From Thiovibrio sp964588325 (GTDB taxonomy: Bacteria; Desulfobacterota; Desulfobulbia; Desulfobulbales; Desulfurivibrionaceae): a stretch of DNA of 64,000 bases. Below the pieces are notes generated by a model that saw only the letters and a program-made list of their open reading frames with translations, made no database searches and was not told where the DNA came from. Below, one piece after another: positions 54,101 through 62,211 of this stretch. The position numbers were made by a program, and so were the translations under genes. Every line of letters begins with the position of its first letter. Position 1 is the first letter of the stretch. Location: assembly GCA_964588325.1 (NCBI GenBank), contig CAZPOR010000009.1:62001-126000 (forward strand), given 5' to 3'.

Positions 54101-54639
54101 TCGTTGATCTCCCGCTTTCCGCGGGCCAAAAAAAGGGATTCGGCTTCGCTTTCGAGTCCGGCGAGAACCTTGCGCAGGGAAGATATCCCCGCCCCTGCCG
54201 AGAACAGGGCCTGCCCTACCTCCCCTTTCTGGGCAAGGATTTCTTCCCCTCCCCTGATGAGATCCTCGTGGCTCAGGCCGTACAGCGATTCAAAAACCGC
54301 CTGCTCGGTGATGGGCAGAAAAGCGGCAAGCGTCCCGCTCTCAAGCGGATTGCCATCCGGATCAAGCGCGTCCGCCTTTCTCTTCTTGCGCCGGGAAAAG
54401 GCAAGTTTTCGGCCATCCTCCGCCTGGAGGCATCCGCCCACCAGCAACTGCTCGTTGGCGTGGAGAAAATTGTCGTGGGTTCTCTCCGGAAAACCGAAGA
54501 GCCAAGCCTTGAGTGCCCGCAGGGTGCTGCTTTTTCCGGCTTCGTTGGGGCCATGCACGATGTGCAGGCCAGGCCCCAGCTCCAGGGTGCGGCCGGTAAA
54601 AGGGCCAAAGGCCTTGATTTCGAGCCGGGCAATCCTCAT
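51145..54639 (-). CDS. YhaN-like AAA ATPase (SbcC/Rad50-type)
   Basis: A 1164-residue SMC-like ATPase. The Walker A GPNEAGKSS (30-38) opens an ABC-type head, and a long coiled coil follows in the middle (about 170-960); the C-terminal part has a signature-like ERMSSGTRDQLYLALRLASLE and the Walker B FILDDILVNADD. Its ATG overlaps the TGA of the upstream nuclease gene as ATGA. Such pairs form DNA-processing complexes like SbcCD and YhaO-YhaN. Confidence 0.88.
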   Translation of the reverse strand: MRIARLEIKAFGPFTGRTLELGPGLHIVHGPNEAGKSSTLRALKAWLFGFPERTHDNFLHANEQLLVGGCLQAEDGRKLAFSRRKKRKADALDPDGNPLESGTLAAFLPITEQAVFESLYGLSHEDLIRGGEEILAQKGEVGQALFSAGAGISSLRKVLAGLESEAESLFLARGKREINEALAAYKETQRLVREASLSGREWHELNNGLTEAQEALQVVEEQRKTKDRRLRQMERLRQLYPQLTLRKEIQQQLGALGDVVVVPDDFSTRHQKIDRALHTLTRREADLAGKLAQREKVPAVSPYQAVLDAEEAIEDLHQRLGGYNKAKKDQPNLEGMRIGCKREAAEFLRMVRQDLSLEQVETLRPVSGRRKIIADLATRHKGVRQGIEQTEKDLREIRREISILDEELVRLPAAKDASGLNQACRLARKAGAIDEDLTARTRLAEDKKRDCLGAMARLPLWSGGFEQFLCLRLPLPETVRKFESAFQLHDERQRDVRKERERLLNSLAKVHADIRQHETSGSTPTEEELLLIRTQRNMGWELLRRQWLKGEDLAGEDLAFGRDLPLPEAYEKKVVLADTVADRLRHEADRVQTFAALRAEEQRLTGELAGLEKEESQNALAFASMDTDWHALWEPCAIIPLSPKEMLAWLVEANALRTRAEDLESNERELARKSGERQGLKRAVSTALMALAEERLAETGELEPALLQGETVLLRLSAQEEKRGRLLEKRNDLQKEAAAKEAKKADFSQELVAWRQEWQEVAADLGGEREIHPAEAGDLLENLHNCFTKLKEAEDLRRRIDGIARDNDLFVEAALALVKKIAPASAGQSAEEIVVQLKELLNQARTDKVLRDGYLKKEQEETAETRRLAEERKNLEDELAELCRLAGRVLPEELEAAEKRSAQYKRLATSLAQTEKNLIEGAEGFPLTELQAQAATIDPDELSGEIEKLTLEIEEKLTPESKDLSERIGEKRNQLRRMDGNAKAAEAAEEGARLLAKIRRLAERYLQLKVAAHVLKSEIERFRRENQGPVLAISSRYFSELTLGSFAGLLTDENDQGEPVLVGTRPNGARVLVERMSSGTRDQLYLALRLASLEWRLERHEPMPFILDDILVNADDARSNAALKILGELAARTQVILFTHHRRIVEEALQLAVGAEIQVHELGP

Positions 54640-55895
54640 CGGTCCCCTCCCTGACCGAGCAGTCTGGCGAGGAGCATTTCCTCGACCTCTTCGCGCAGGG
54701 AACTGGTCCACTCCCGGGAATCATCGGTGACAAGGCCGCCTTCCTGGAGGATTTCCGGGGGGAGTTTGCTCAGAAACTCCGCGATATCAGGGATCTGCTC
54801 CTTGATCGCCGCCGGATGGACATCGAAACGCTCGATGGCCTGGACCAGTTCCGCCATGGGCGTATCCTCGCCGAGGTCCGCCGTACGCTCCACTGGCCGC
54901 TGGGTGGCAAACACCACTTTTTCCAGCCACATCTCGCCAATCCCTGCGGCAAATCCGCGAAATTCTTCGGTCAGGACGGCGGAATCACGGTGGAGCTCGG
55001 CATGGAGCGGGCTTTTCCCAACCAGTTGCAGCCGGATCGCCAGGGGTCTCGCCTCGGCGTTGGCCTGTTCCGTTTCCATTGCCTGCCGGACCGCATCAAT
55101 GGCCACATCCATTGTGGCGCAATCCGTGAGGTCAACCCGGCAGAGGGCCCAACGCAGCACATCCAGGTCGCGGTGTTCCACCGCAACGATGCGCCCCTCC
55201 TCCACCCGCGCCAGGGTGGCCCCTTTGGCTCCGGTTTCATGGATATGCCGTCCCTGGATATTGCCGGGGAAAACGATCCAGGGCTCCCTGCGCACCTCCT
55301 CGCGGAGATGGACATGGCCGAGGGCCCAGTAGTCATACCCTTTGGCTGTAAGATCGTCGAGGGAACACGGGGCATAGGGCTCATGGCCCTGCCTGCCGGT
55401 GAGGGAGGTGTGGAGCAGGCCGATATTCAGATAATGGGGAAGGGGCTGGGGATAATTGCGGGCGATATTTTCGGCCACGGCCCTGGTGTGGTAGCCCTGG
55501 CCATGCAGCGCAACCCCCATCGATTCGATGGTTACGGTCTCCGGCTGCTTGGTGGAAAAGAGATGGATATTGTCCGGCAGACGCAGCCCCTTGCTGATCT
55601 GGCTTGCCGCGTCGTGGTTGCCGGAGACCAGGAAGACCCGGATATTCTCCTTGCGCAGCCGGGAAATCCGGTCGATGAAGAACAAGCCGGTGTTGTAATC
55701 CTTCCATTCCCCGTCGTAGAGATCGCCGGCCAGAAGGACAAAGGCGACCCGTTCCGCAATGGCCAGGTCGATCAGGTTGTCGAACGCACGTCTCGTTGCC
55801 TGGCGGAGCTGGGCAACCGGCGCATCGGCGTAGGATTCCAGTCCGCGCAAGGGGCTGTCGAGGTGGATATCAGCGGCATGGAGAAAGGTGAACAT
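54636..55895 (-). CDS. YhaO-like DNA repair exonuclease (SbcD/Mre11-type)
   Basis: A 419-residue metallophosphoesterase. Metal-binding motifs: HAADIHLDSPL (7-17), AGDLYDG, GNHD in VSGNHDAAS, and GHVH in ALGHVHLREE. Length and motifs match YhaO-type nucleases. It is followed immediately by its ATPase partner with an overlapping ATGA. Probably acts at DNA ends or on structured DNA; specificity unknown. Confidence 0.9.
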   Translation of the reverse strand: MFTFLHAADIHLDSPLRGLESYADAPVAQLRQATRRAFDNLIDLAIAERVAFVLLAGDLYDGEWKDYNTGLFFIDRISRLRKENIRVFLVSGNHDAASQISKGLRLPDNIHLFSTKQPETVTIESMGVALHGQGYHTRAVAENIARNYPQPLPHYLNIGLLHTSLTGRQGHEPYAPCSLDDLTAKGYDYWALGHVHLREEVRREPWIVFPGNIQGRHIHETGAKGATLARVEEGRIVAVEHRDLDVLRWALCRVDLTDCATMDVAIDAVRQAMETEQANAEARPLAIRLQLVGKSPLHAELHRDSAVLTEEFRGFAAGIGEMWLEKVVFATQRPVERTADLGEDTPMAELVQAIERFDVHPAAIKEQIPDIAEFLSKLPPEILQEGGLVTDDSREWTSSLREEVEEMLLARLLGQGGDR

Positions 55896-56651
55896 TTATT
55901 TGACCAGCAGGAAGATGGCGGAAAGGATTACCATGGCAACGACGAATTTCCGGATAAAGTCATTCCCCTTGGTGATTGTGACGTGGGAGCCGATGAAGGC
56001 GCCCAGCATGCTGCCGCAGCCCAGGGCCACCCCCGGCACCACCTGCACTTTGCCGCCGGCCCAGAAGATCGCCAGGGAAACGCAGGTGAGAAGCAGGATG
56101 ACAAAGCTCTTGGTGGCGCTGCCCGCCACCAGATCGTACCCGGTGAGCACCATGGCGGCAATAATCAGGAAACCCACGCCGGCCTGGATGAAGCCGCCGT
56201 ACAGACCGACGCCGAAAAACAAAAGCCAGAGCAAAGCCCAGCGCCGCAAGCTGTAATTGCCCTTCGGCCTGGGCACTATGGCGGACGGTTTGAGAAAGGT
56301 GGACAGGGTCATGAGCACCATGAAAACGGCCAGGTATTTTTTAAAGGCCGCGTCGCTGATCACCAGCGCCCCGTAAGTACCCAGCACGCTGCCGAGTACG
56401 GCGGGGATGGCGATAATCAGGCTGAAACGGACCGGAAACACCCCATGGCTGTGGAGCTGCCGGGTGGCGGTGAGGCTTTGCATGAAAACGCCGAGACGAT
56501 TGGTGGCATTGGCCACGGTGGGCGGCAAGCCCAAAAAGATAAGCAGGGGAATGGTGAGAAAGGAACCGCCTCCGGCCAGGGTATTGATAAAGCCGGCCAG
56601 CCCGCCGCCAAGGACCAGCAGAAAAATATTGAGCACGGAAAACTCCTGCAT
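55896..56651 (-). CDS. TauE/SafE family sulfite/anion exporter
   Basis: A 251-residue inner-membrane protein with about seven hydrophobic segments. N-terminal GGGLAGFINTLAGGGSFLTIPLL and the repeat-like FGVGLYGGFIQAGVGFLII are family signatures of TSUP transporters. Start at 56651 is supported by GGGAGG four bases upstream; an ATG at 56669 is also in frame. It follows the divergent nadC and precedes yhaO on the same strand, ending at the nuclease start. Substrate probably a sulfur-containing or carboxylic anion. Confidence 0.87.
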   Translation of the reverse strand: MQEFSVLNIFLLVLGGGLAGFINTLAGGGSFLTIPLLIFLGLPPTVANATNRLGVFMQSLTATRQLHSHGVFPVRFSLIIAIPAVLGSVLGTYGALVISDAAFKKYLAVFMVLMTLSTFLKPSAIVPRPKGNYSLRRWALLWLLFFGVGLYGGFIQAGVGFLIIAAMVLTGYDLVAGSATKSFVILLLTCVSLAIFWAGGKVQVVPGVALGCGSMLGAFIGSHVTITKGNDFIRKFVVAMVILSAIFLLVK

Positions 56652-56830
56652 CCAACCTCCCGAAGTCATTGACTTTACTCAAGCAGAATCTCTCTGTACC
56701 ACAGCGATGGCCAATATGCCAGCAAACAGTGAATCTCCTCCGGACAGGCCCTTTCTTCTTGACACGGGGCACGCAGGACAGCTATCAAGAGGTTTTCGCA
56801 CCGCGAAAACAGGGCACTCCGGGAGAGACT

Positions 56831-57664
56831 ATGGATACGCAGGCGGCACGGCAAATACAGCAGTTTCTTGAAGAGGATATCGGCCTGGGCGACATCACCA
56901 CCGATTCCGTGTTTGGCCCCAGGCAGGAGGGCACGGCCGTATTTGTCGCCAAGGAGGAATTCGTGGTAGCCGGCCTTGATGCCATCGCCCCCCTTGTGTT
57001 CACCACGCGCAATTCGCGGATTGCCTGTACGCCCATGAAAAAAGACGGCGAAACGGCACATCCGGGGGAGCGCATCTTTTCCGCGCAGGGTCCGGTGCGG
57101 GATCTGCTCAGCGCCGAACGCTTGGCCCTCAATCTGGTGCAGAGGCTGAGCGGCATCGCCACCCTCACCGCCGCTTTTGTCCATGCGGTGGAGGGACTGC
57201 CGGTGAGGATCATCGACACCCGCAAAACCACCCCCGGTCTTCGGGCCTATGAAAAATACGCGGTCCGGGCCGGTGGAGGGCACAACCACCGCTTCAGTCT
57301 GGCCGACGGCATTCTGCTCAAGGACAACCATATCGCGGCAACAGGTTCGATCACCGAGGCGGTGCGCATCCTGCGGGACAAGGCGCCCCATACCCTGAAG
57401 ATCGAGGTTGAAACCGAAAACCTTGCCCAGGTCGAGGAATGTCTTGCCTGCGGGGTGGAGATCATCATGCTCGACAACATGGCCCCTGCCCTGATGCGCC
57501 AGGCCGTGGGCCTGATAGGCGGCCGCGCCCTGGTGGAGGCCTCCGGCGGGGTGAATCTCGCCAATGTCCGCGAGATTGCCGAAACCGGGGTTGACCTCAT
57601 CTCGGTGGGCGCTCTCACCCATTCCGCCAGGGCTATGGATATCAGCATGCGGTTGAGCGTCTAA
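56831..57664 (+). CDS. nadC: Nicotinate-nucleotide pyrophosphorylase (quinolinate phosphoribosyltransferase)
   Basis: Converts quinolinate and PRPP to nicotinate mononucleotide in NAD synthesis. 277 residues. Visible features: EEDIGLGDITTD (14-25), ERLALNLVQRLSGIAT, RKTTPGLRAYEKYAVRAGGGHNHR, KDNH and EVETENLAQVEE. Start at the ATG with GGGAGA upstream; the longer frame to 56669 is without a ribosome site. No nadA or nadB next to it. Confidence 0.95.
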   Translation: MDTQAARQIQQFLEEDIGLGDITTDSVFGPRQEGTAVFVAKEEFVVAGLDAIAPLVFTTRNSRIACTPMKKDGETAHPGERIFSAQGPVRDLLSAERLALNLVQRLSGIATLTAAFVHAVEGLPVRIIDTRKTTPGLRAYEKYAVRAGGGHNHRFSLADGILLKDNHIAATGSITEAVRILRDKAPHTLKIEVETENLAQVEECLACGVEIIMLDNMAPALMRQAVGLIGGRALVEASGGVNLANVREIAETGVDLISVGALTHSARAMDISMRLSV

Positions 57665-57668
57665 GCGG

Positions 57669-60296
57669 TTACGCCTCGATCACCTTCTTGATGGCCGCCG
57701 CCAGGCTGGTAATGGTGTAGGGTTTTTGCAGGAAATCCTTAACCCCGAGGCGAAGGATCTCCTCCACCCTGTTGTCCTTGCGAAATCCCGAGGCAAGAAG
57801 CACCCTTACCGAGGGATTGATTTTTTGCATCTCGATAAAAGCCTCCCTGCCGGACATGACCGGCATGGCCATGTCCAGAAGCACCGCCTGTATTTCTGCC
57901 TGATGCTGCCGGTAGATCTCCACCCCCTCCCGGCCGTTGCTTGCGGTGAGCACCGAATAGCCCACGGCCAGCAAAACATCCTCCGCCATGCTCCGGACGA
58001 GTTCATCGTCATCCACCACCAGGATCAACCCTGTTCCCCGGACGATATTGAGGCTCTGCCCGGCGGCAAGCGAGGCTCCCGGGCGGACCAGGGCGGGGAG
58101 ATAGACATTGAAGGTGGAACCAAGCCCCGGCTCCGAATAGACATCGATAAAGCCCAGTTGCTGGCGAACGATATTGTAGACCATGGCCAACCCAAGGCCG
58201 GTGCCCTTGCCTTGTTCCTTGGTGGTAAAGAAGGGATCGAAAATCTTGGCCGCGGTCTTGGTGTCCATGCCCACTCCGGTGTCGCTCACCGAAACGCGCC
58301 AATACGCATTCGCGATTGCCTCGGGGTGTTTTTTCTGAAACACCCGGTCCACCGTGATCTTCTTGATGGCCACGGCGAGGGTGCCGCCCCATTGGGCATC
58401 TTCGCGCATGATGGTCATGGAGTGCACCGCATTGATGCAGAGGTTCAGCAGAACCTGCTCCATCTCGGTGGTGTCCGCAAGCACGTAGGCCGGTTCCGCG
58501 GCAGGATGCTCCTCCACCTTCACTGACTTGTCAAAGGTGTTCTCCCCGATCTTGCGCACATGCTTGAGGGAGAGGTTCAGATCCACGGGCACCAGGTCGG
58601 TCTGCTGCTTGCGAGACAGGGTGAGCAATTGCCGGACCATGTCCACGGCCCGCTGCCCCGCTGTTTCCATGCGCTCAAGATACTCGTTCAACTCCGTGGA
58701 GGAAAGGGTTTGGTGATTTTTGATCTTGTACTGGAGCAGGGAGAGATTGCCCAGTATGGAGGCAAGAACATTGTTGAAATCATGGGCCAGCCCGCCGGCA
58801 AGGGTGCCGATGGATTCCATCTTCTGGGCCTGCCGCAGTTGCTGTTCCTTGCGCTCAAGCTCGGTGATGTCATCAAGGCGAATGGCCACGCCGGCGGTGC
58901 CGTTGGCGATCAGGGGAAAGAAAGTCAGATTGTAGAGATGTTCCGGGTTCTGGCTTACCTGCTCGCGGGGGAGGGTCACCGTGTTCAGGTTTCGCCCGGC
59001 ATCGTCGACCTGCTGGGTATATTTGCAAAAAAATGGGGCAATATCATAGATCTTTTTGCCGATCGCCTCCTGGGAGGAGACGCCGGTGAGCTTGCACGCC
59101 GCGGTGTTCCATTGGGTAACGGTGCAATCGACGTCCAGGGTGACCAGCATGGAGGGCATGGACTCGATGATATTGTTGAGGTAGTTGCGCATCCGGGCAA
59201 TCTCCCGCTCCGCGGCCTTTTGCGCGGTGATGTCGCGGATCAGTCCTTCGTATTTGTTCACCTTCCCGCCAAACCCCCGGACCGCGTGACAGGTCAAGGC
59301 GGCAATGATGGGAGTGCTGTTGTTGGCGATAAGAATAAGTTCGTAGTCCTTGACAAACCCCTGGGAGCCCATCAGCTCCTTGAATGTGGCGAATGAATCC
59401 TCGTTCTCGAAGATGTTGGCAAAGAGGTTTCTGCCGAGCATTTCCTCCAGTGAATCAGCGCCGAGGATGGAGATGAACGCGGGGTTTACATCAAGAAGCT
59501 CCCCTTTTTCGTCGGCCACGAAAATTCCTTCCATGGCCCGCTCGAACAGATGCCTGAATTTTTTCTCGGAGTTTTGCAGCGCCAGCTCCCGGGAGGCTAT
59601 GGTGCTGGCCATGACATGCAGGGTCTGGGAAAAACGCTCCAGCTCCAGCACCCCCCGGGGCATGGGGATCTCCACATTGAAATCACCCTGGGTAATGCTG
59701 TCGGTTGCCTGCATGAAGCGTTGGACCGGCCCGCTCAAACGCTGAGCCAGAAACGAGCCGATTACAACGGAGAGGAGCCAAAAGCCAAGGCCGGTGAGCG
59801 CCGCGTTTCTCTGGATCTCGTGCAGGTGTGCAAGGATCGGCTTCATGGACAGGGAAACCCTGGTTACGCCAAAAACCATGCCGCCGATGGCGATGGGCGC
59901 GGCAACCACCAACTGATCATGGACTGGATCGATCTTGACCCGTATCTCGTTGTCCGTAATCGCAAGATCTTCCTCCATCATGGTGCCGAGCAGCCGCACC
60001 TCGGAGGCGGCCAGGATGTTTCCTTGGCTGTTGGCGATCTGGATGGACTCGATGTCTACCAGGGTGGAAGATTCCCGGACGTATTCCTGGAGAGGCGCGT
60101 AATTTTCCGTGATCAGGTGATCGATCACGGCAAAGGCCGTGGTGCGGGCGATGGCCGTGCCATGGGCGGAAAGGTTGCTGATGGCGTATTTTTTAAAGAT
60201 ATGGGAATACAAAATGACGAGCGAGGCCGTCAGCAGCAGGGTGATGGCCGTGCAATAGAAAATAAGATGGGTGCGCAGGCGGAAGGCAGTCATCAA
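57669..60296 (-). CDS. PAS-containing hybrid sensor histidine kinase
   Basis: An 875-residue kinase: membrane segment at about 8-30, periplasmic domain, second segment near 170-190, HAMP (about 190-240), two PAS domains (about 245-370 and 380-490), H-box TLAGGLAHDFNNVLAS, ATPase domain with FTTKEQGKGTGLGLAMVY, and a C-terminal receiver domain with VVDDDE and the aspartate in LLDMAMPVMSGR. Overlaps the PhnD-like gene by four bases, so the binding protein probably feeds the kinase. No DNA-binding partner is nearby. Confidence 0.9.
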   Translation of the reverse strand: MMTAFRLRTHLIFYCTAITLLLTASLVILYSHIFKKYAISNLSAHGTAIARTTAFAVIDHLITENYAPLQEYVRESSTLVDIESIQIANSQGNILAASEVRLLGTMMEEDLAITDNEIRVKIDPVHDQLVVAAPIAIGGMVFGVTRVSLSMKPILAHLHEIQRNAALTGLGFWLLSVVIGSFLAQRLSGPVQRFMQATDSITQGDFNVEIPMPRGVLELERFSQTLHVMASTIASRELALQNSEKKFRHLFERAMEGIFVADEKGELLDVNPAFISILGADSLEEMLGRNLFANIFENEDSFATFKELMGSQGFVKDYELILIANNSTPIIAALTCHAVRGFGGKVNKYEGLIRDITAQKAAEREIARMRNYLNNIIESMPSMLVTLDVDCTVTQWNTAACKLTGVSSQEAIGKKIYDIAPFFCKYTQQVDDAGRNLNTVTLPREQVSQNPEHLYNLTFFPLIANGTAGVAIRLDDITELERKEQQLRQAQKMESIGTLAGGLAHDFNNVLASILGNLSLLQYKIKNHQTLSSTELNEYLERMETAGQRAVDMVRQLLTLSRKQQTDLVPVDLNLSLKHVRKIGENTFDKSVKVEEHPAAEPAYVLADTTEMEQVLLNLCINAVHSMTIMREDAQWGGTLAVAIKKITVDRVFQKKHPEAIANAYWRVSVSDTGVGMDTKTAAKIFDPFFTTKEQGKGTGLGLAMVYNIVRQQLGFIDVYSEPGLGSTFNVYLPALVRPGASLAAGQSLNIVRGTGLILVVDDDELVRSMAEDVLLAVGYSVLTASNGREGVEIYRQHQAEIQAVLLDMAMPVMSGREAFIEMQKINPSVRVLLASGFRKDNRVEEILRLGVKDFLQKPYTITSLAAAIKKVIEA

Positions 60297-61159
60297 TGAT
60301 GCGTGTAGAATGCGTGGTTTTTGATGACGTCGTAGAACGGATCGTAATCTTTTGTGGTTGCGGCGACGATCTTCTTGATTTGCAGGCTCTTCAGGATTGC
60401 CAGATCCTCCGGTTTGTCCGGCGAAAGAGAGGTCAGTACCTCGCGGATGGCGGCGGCGGTCTGGTGGTCCATGCCGCTCTTGACCACAAAGGGGAACTGG
60501 GGAACCTCGGCGGACCGGGAGACGATCCTGAACTGATCCTTGACCGGAGCGAATTCCTTCATCTCCAGGGTGTCAAGACGGATTACCCCGCCATCGTATT
60601 TCTTGTTGAGCACTCCGTAGATGATGGTGTCGAGCTTGCCGACAAACGGGATATCCAGATCCTTTTTCGAGTCGATCTTTTTTTCGTCAAGCTGGGCCTT
60701 GAAAAACATGTATCCGGCATAGGAATGCTCGCCAATGGCGGCGATTTTCTTCCCCTTGCATTGCTCGATGGTTGTGATCTCGCTGTCCCGCCGGACGATG
60801 ACCCCGCCCCAGAAGGAGGGAACTCCCTTGGCGATCGCGGTGTATCCGGCGGGCAGCATCTTATAGTAGACGGTAATGGAAGGCAGGGCCAGATCGTATT
60901 CACCGGCCAGACTTTTTTTGAGAAATGCCTCCGAATCCGTGGCGGAGACAAGCAGCACCTTTTTCCCGAGCCGTTTTTCAATCCTGGCGGCAAGGGGGCT
61001 GAAAACCTCGATCACGCTCTTGGGCGATTTGTAGGGAAACACGGCAAAACGGATGGCTTCGCTTGTTTCCTGGGCCAGGCAAGACAGGGGCAAGGCCATG
61101 CTCCATGCCGCCACACAAAGAAAAAACCAGAATGCCGGTCTGGTCAATATTCTGCGCAT
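60293..61159 (-). CDS. PhnD-like phosphate/phosphonate-type substrate-binding protein
   Basis: A 288-residue periplasmic protein with a signal peptide (cleavage near CLAQE, about residue 30). The family core includes FAVFPYKSPKSVIEVFSPL, ATDSEAFLKKSLAGEYDLA and GEHSYAGYMFFKAQL. No ABC permease or ATPase is adjacent; instead the next gene is a hybrid kinase that overlaps by four bases, so it most likely acts as the sensor input of that kinase. Ligand unknown. Confidence 0.85.
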   Translation of the reverse strand: MRRILTRPAFWFFLCVAAWSMALPLSCLAQETSEAIRFAVFPYKSPKSVIEVFSPLAARIEKRLGKKVLLVSATDSEAFLKKSLAGEYDLALPSITVYYKMLPAGYTAIAKGVPSFWGGVIVRRDSEITTIEQCKGKKIAAIGEHSYAGYMFFKAQLDEKKIDSKKDLDIPFVGKLDTIIYGVLNKKYDGGVIRLDTLEMKEFAPVKDQFRIVSRSAEVPQFPFVVKSGMDHQTAAAIREVLTSLSPDKPEDLAILKSLQIKKIVAATTKDYDPFYDVIKNHAFYTHH

Positions 61160-61262
61160 GCTGTTTCTCCCTGAGGTGGTTGTTTTGTTCCGCGGTGTAC
61201 GGCCGGTGCATAATGATAGACGGTTCCAGGCGCTGCTGTCAATTGACGGTTTGCGGTTTTTT

Positions 61263-61326
61263 GCAGGGCAAGATGGCCAGGCCGGAAAAAAATCAGCGCC
61301 GTTCCGGCCTGGCCATCTTGCCCTGC
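61263..61326. repeat. Perfect 25-base inverted repeat
   Basis: Arms 61263-61287 and 61302-61326 are exactly complementary with a 14-base spacer. They contain GGCCAGGCC and its complement. The structure lies in the 276-base region between the divergently transcribed PhnD-like gene and gmhA. No T run follows on either side, so it is not an ordinary terminator. Confidence 0.87.
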
Positions 61327-61331
61327 TTGTA

Positions 61332-61360
61332 TTGACAAAAAAACGGAGCTGGACTATTTT
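61332..61360 (+). promoter_or_regulatory. Sigma-70-type promoter of gmhA
   Basis: TTGACA (61332-61337) and TATTTT (61355-61360) are 17 bases apart, a near-consensus sigma-70 arrangement. It begins six bases after the 25-base inverted repeat, so that hairpin lies directly upstream of the promoter. Confidence 0.72.
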
Positions 61361-61435
61361 GCCACAATTTAGGAGCCGTCACCAAAGAATCGCCGGTGTT
61401 CCCCTGCTGTTTTTGACTCTTTCCAAAGGATCCCC

Positions 61436-62020
61436 ATGGACCAGCTCATCGAAGAAAGCCTGAAGCATTCCATTGCCGCCAAGCAAGCGCTGGTCGCCAC
61501 CCAGATGGGCGGTATCAAGCAACTGGCCCAGTGGATGATCGACACCATCAAGCGCGGCAACAAGCTGATGATTTTCGGCAACGGGGGCAGCGCCGCCGAT
61601 GCCCAGCACATGGCGGCCGAATTCGTCAACCGGTTCATGATCGACCGCCCTCCCCTGGCCGCCATCGCCCTGACCACGGACAGCTCCATCCTTACCAGCA
61701 TCGGCAACGATTTTTCCTTCGATGAAATCTTCAGCAAGCAGATCCTGGCCCTGGGCAAGGAAGGCGACCTGGCCCTGGGCATTTCAACGAGCGGCAACTC
61801 GCCCAATGTCATCAAGGCGGTGGAGGCGGCAAAAATCCTGGGCATGCAGACCGCGGTGCTCACCGGCAAGGACGGCGGCAGACTCATCACCCTGGCCGAC
61901 CTGACCATCAACGTGCCCTCGCATGTGACCCCGGCCATCCAGGAAGCGCATCTCTGGGTGGAGCATCTGCTCTGCCAGATCGTGGACGAGGCATTGTACG
62001 GACGCGGCGTTTCCGCCTGA
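61436..62020 (+). CDS. gmhA: Phosphoheptose isomerase
   Basis: Converts sedoheptulose 7-phosphate to D-glycero-D-manno-heptose 7-phosphate for the LPS inner core. 194 residues with SIS-fold motifs IFGNGGSAADAQHMAAEFVN (about 45), ISTSGNSPNVI and the metal-binding HVTPAIQEAHLWVEHLLC. AAGGA six bases before the ATG at 61436. DiaA is a close paralogue but the length and lpx context favour GmhA. Confidence 0.92.
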   Translation: MDQLIEESLKHSIAAKQALVATQMGGIKQLAQWMIDTIKRGNKLMIFGNGGSAADAQHMAAEFVNRFMIDRPPLAAIALTTDSSILTSIGNDFSFDEIFSKQILALGKEGDLALGISTSGNSPNVIKAVEAAKILGMQTAVLTGKDGGRLITLADLTINVPSHVTPAIQEAHLWVEHLLCQIVDEALYGRGVSA

Positions 62021-62068
62021 TCCTGAAGCGTCCGTCTGAATACTTATGAACTCGCAAAAACACGGGGA

Positions 62069-62169
62069 AATCTCGCGGAGACGCGAAGCGCGCAGAGATA
62101 AAGCTGAGTGGGTATAACATATTGATAAAAAGTAGTTTTTTCTTTGCGACCTCTGCGCCTTAGCGAGAA
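62069..62169. repeat. Palindromic repeat, family D
   Basis: TCTCGCGGAGACGCGAAGCG (62071-) and 62141-62168 (TCTTTGCGACCTCTGCGCCT and on) are imperfect inverted copies of the widespread repeat composed of CGCAGAGA-like units. It lies between gmhA and the next gene. Confidence 0.7.
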
Positions 62170-62211
62170 AATACAGTTTTTTCGGGATCATCAATACTTG
62201 GACAAAAACCA

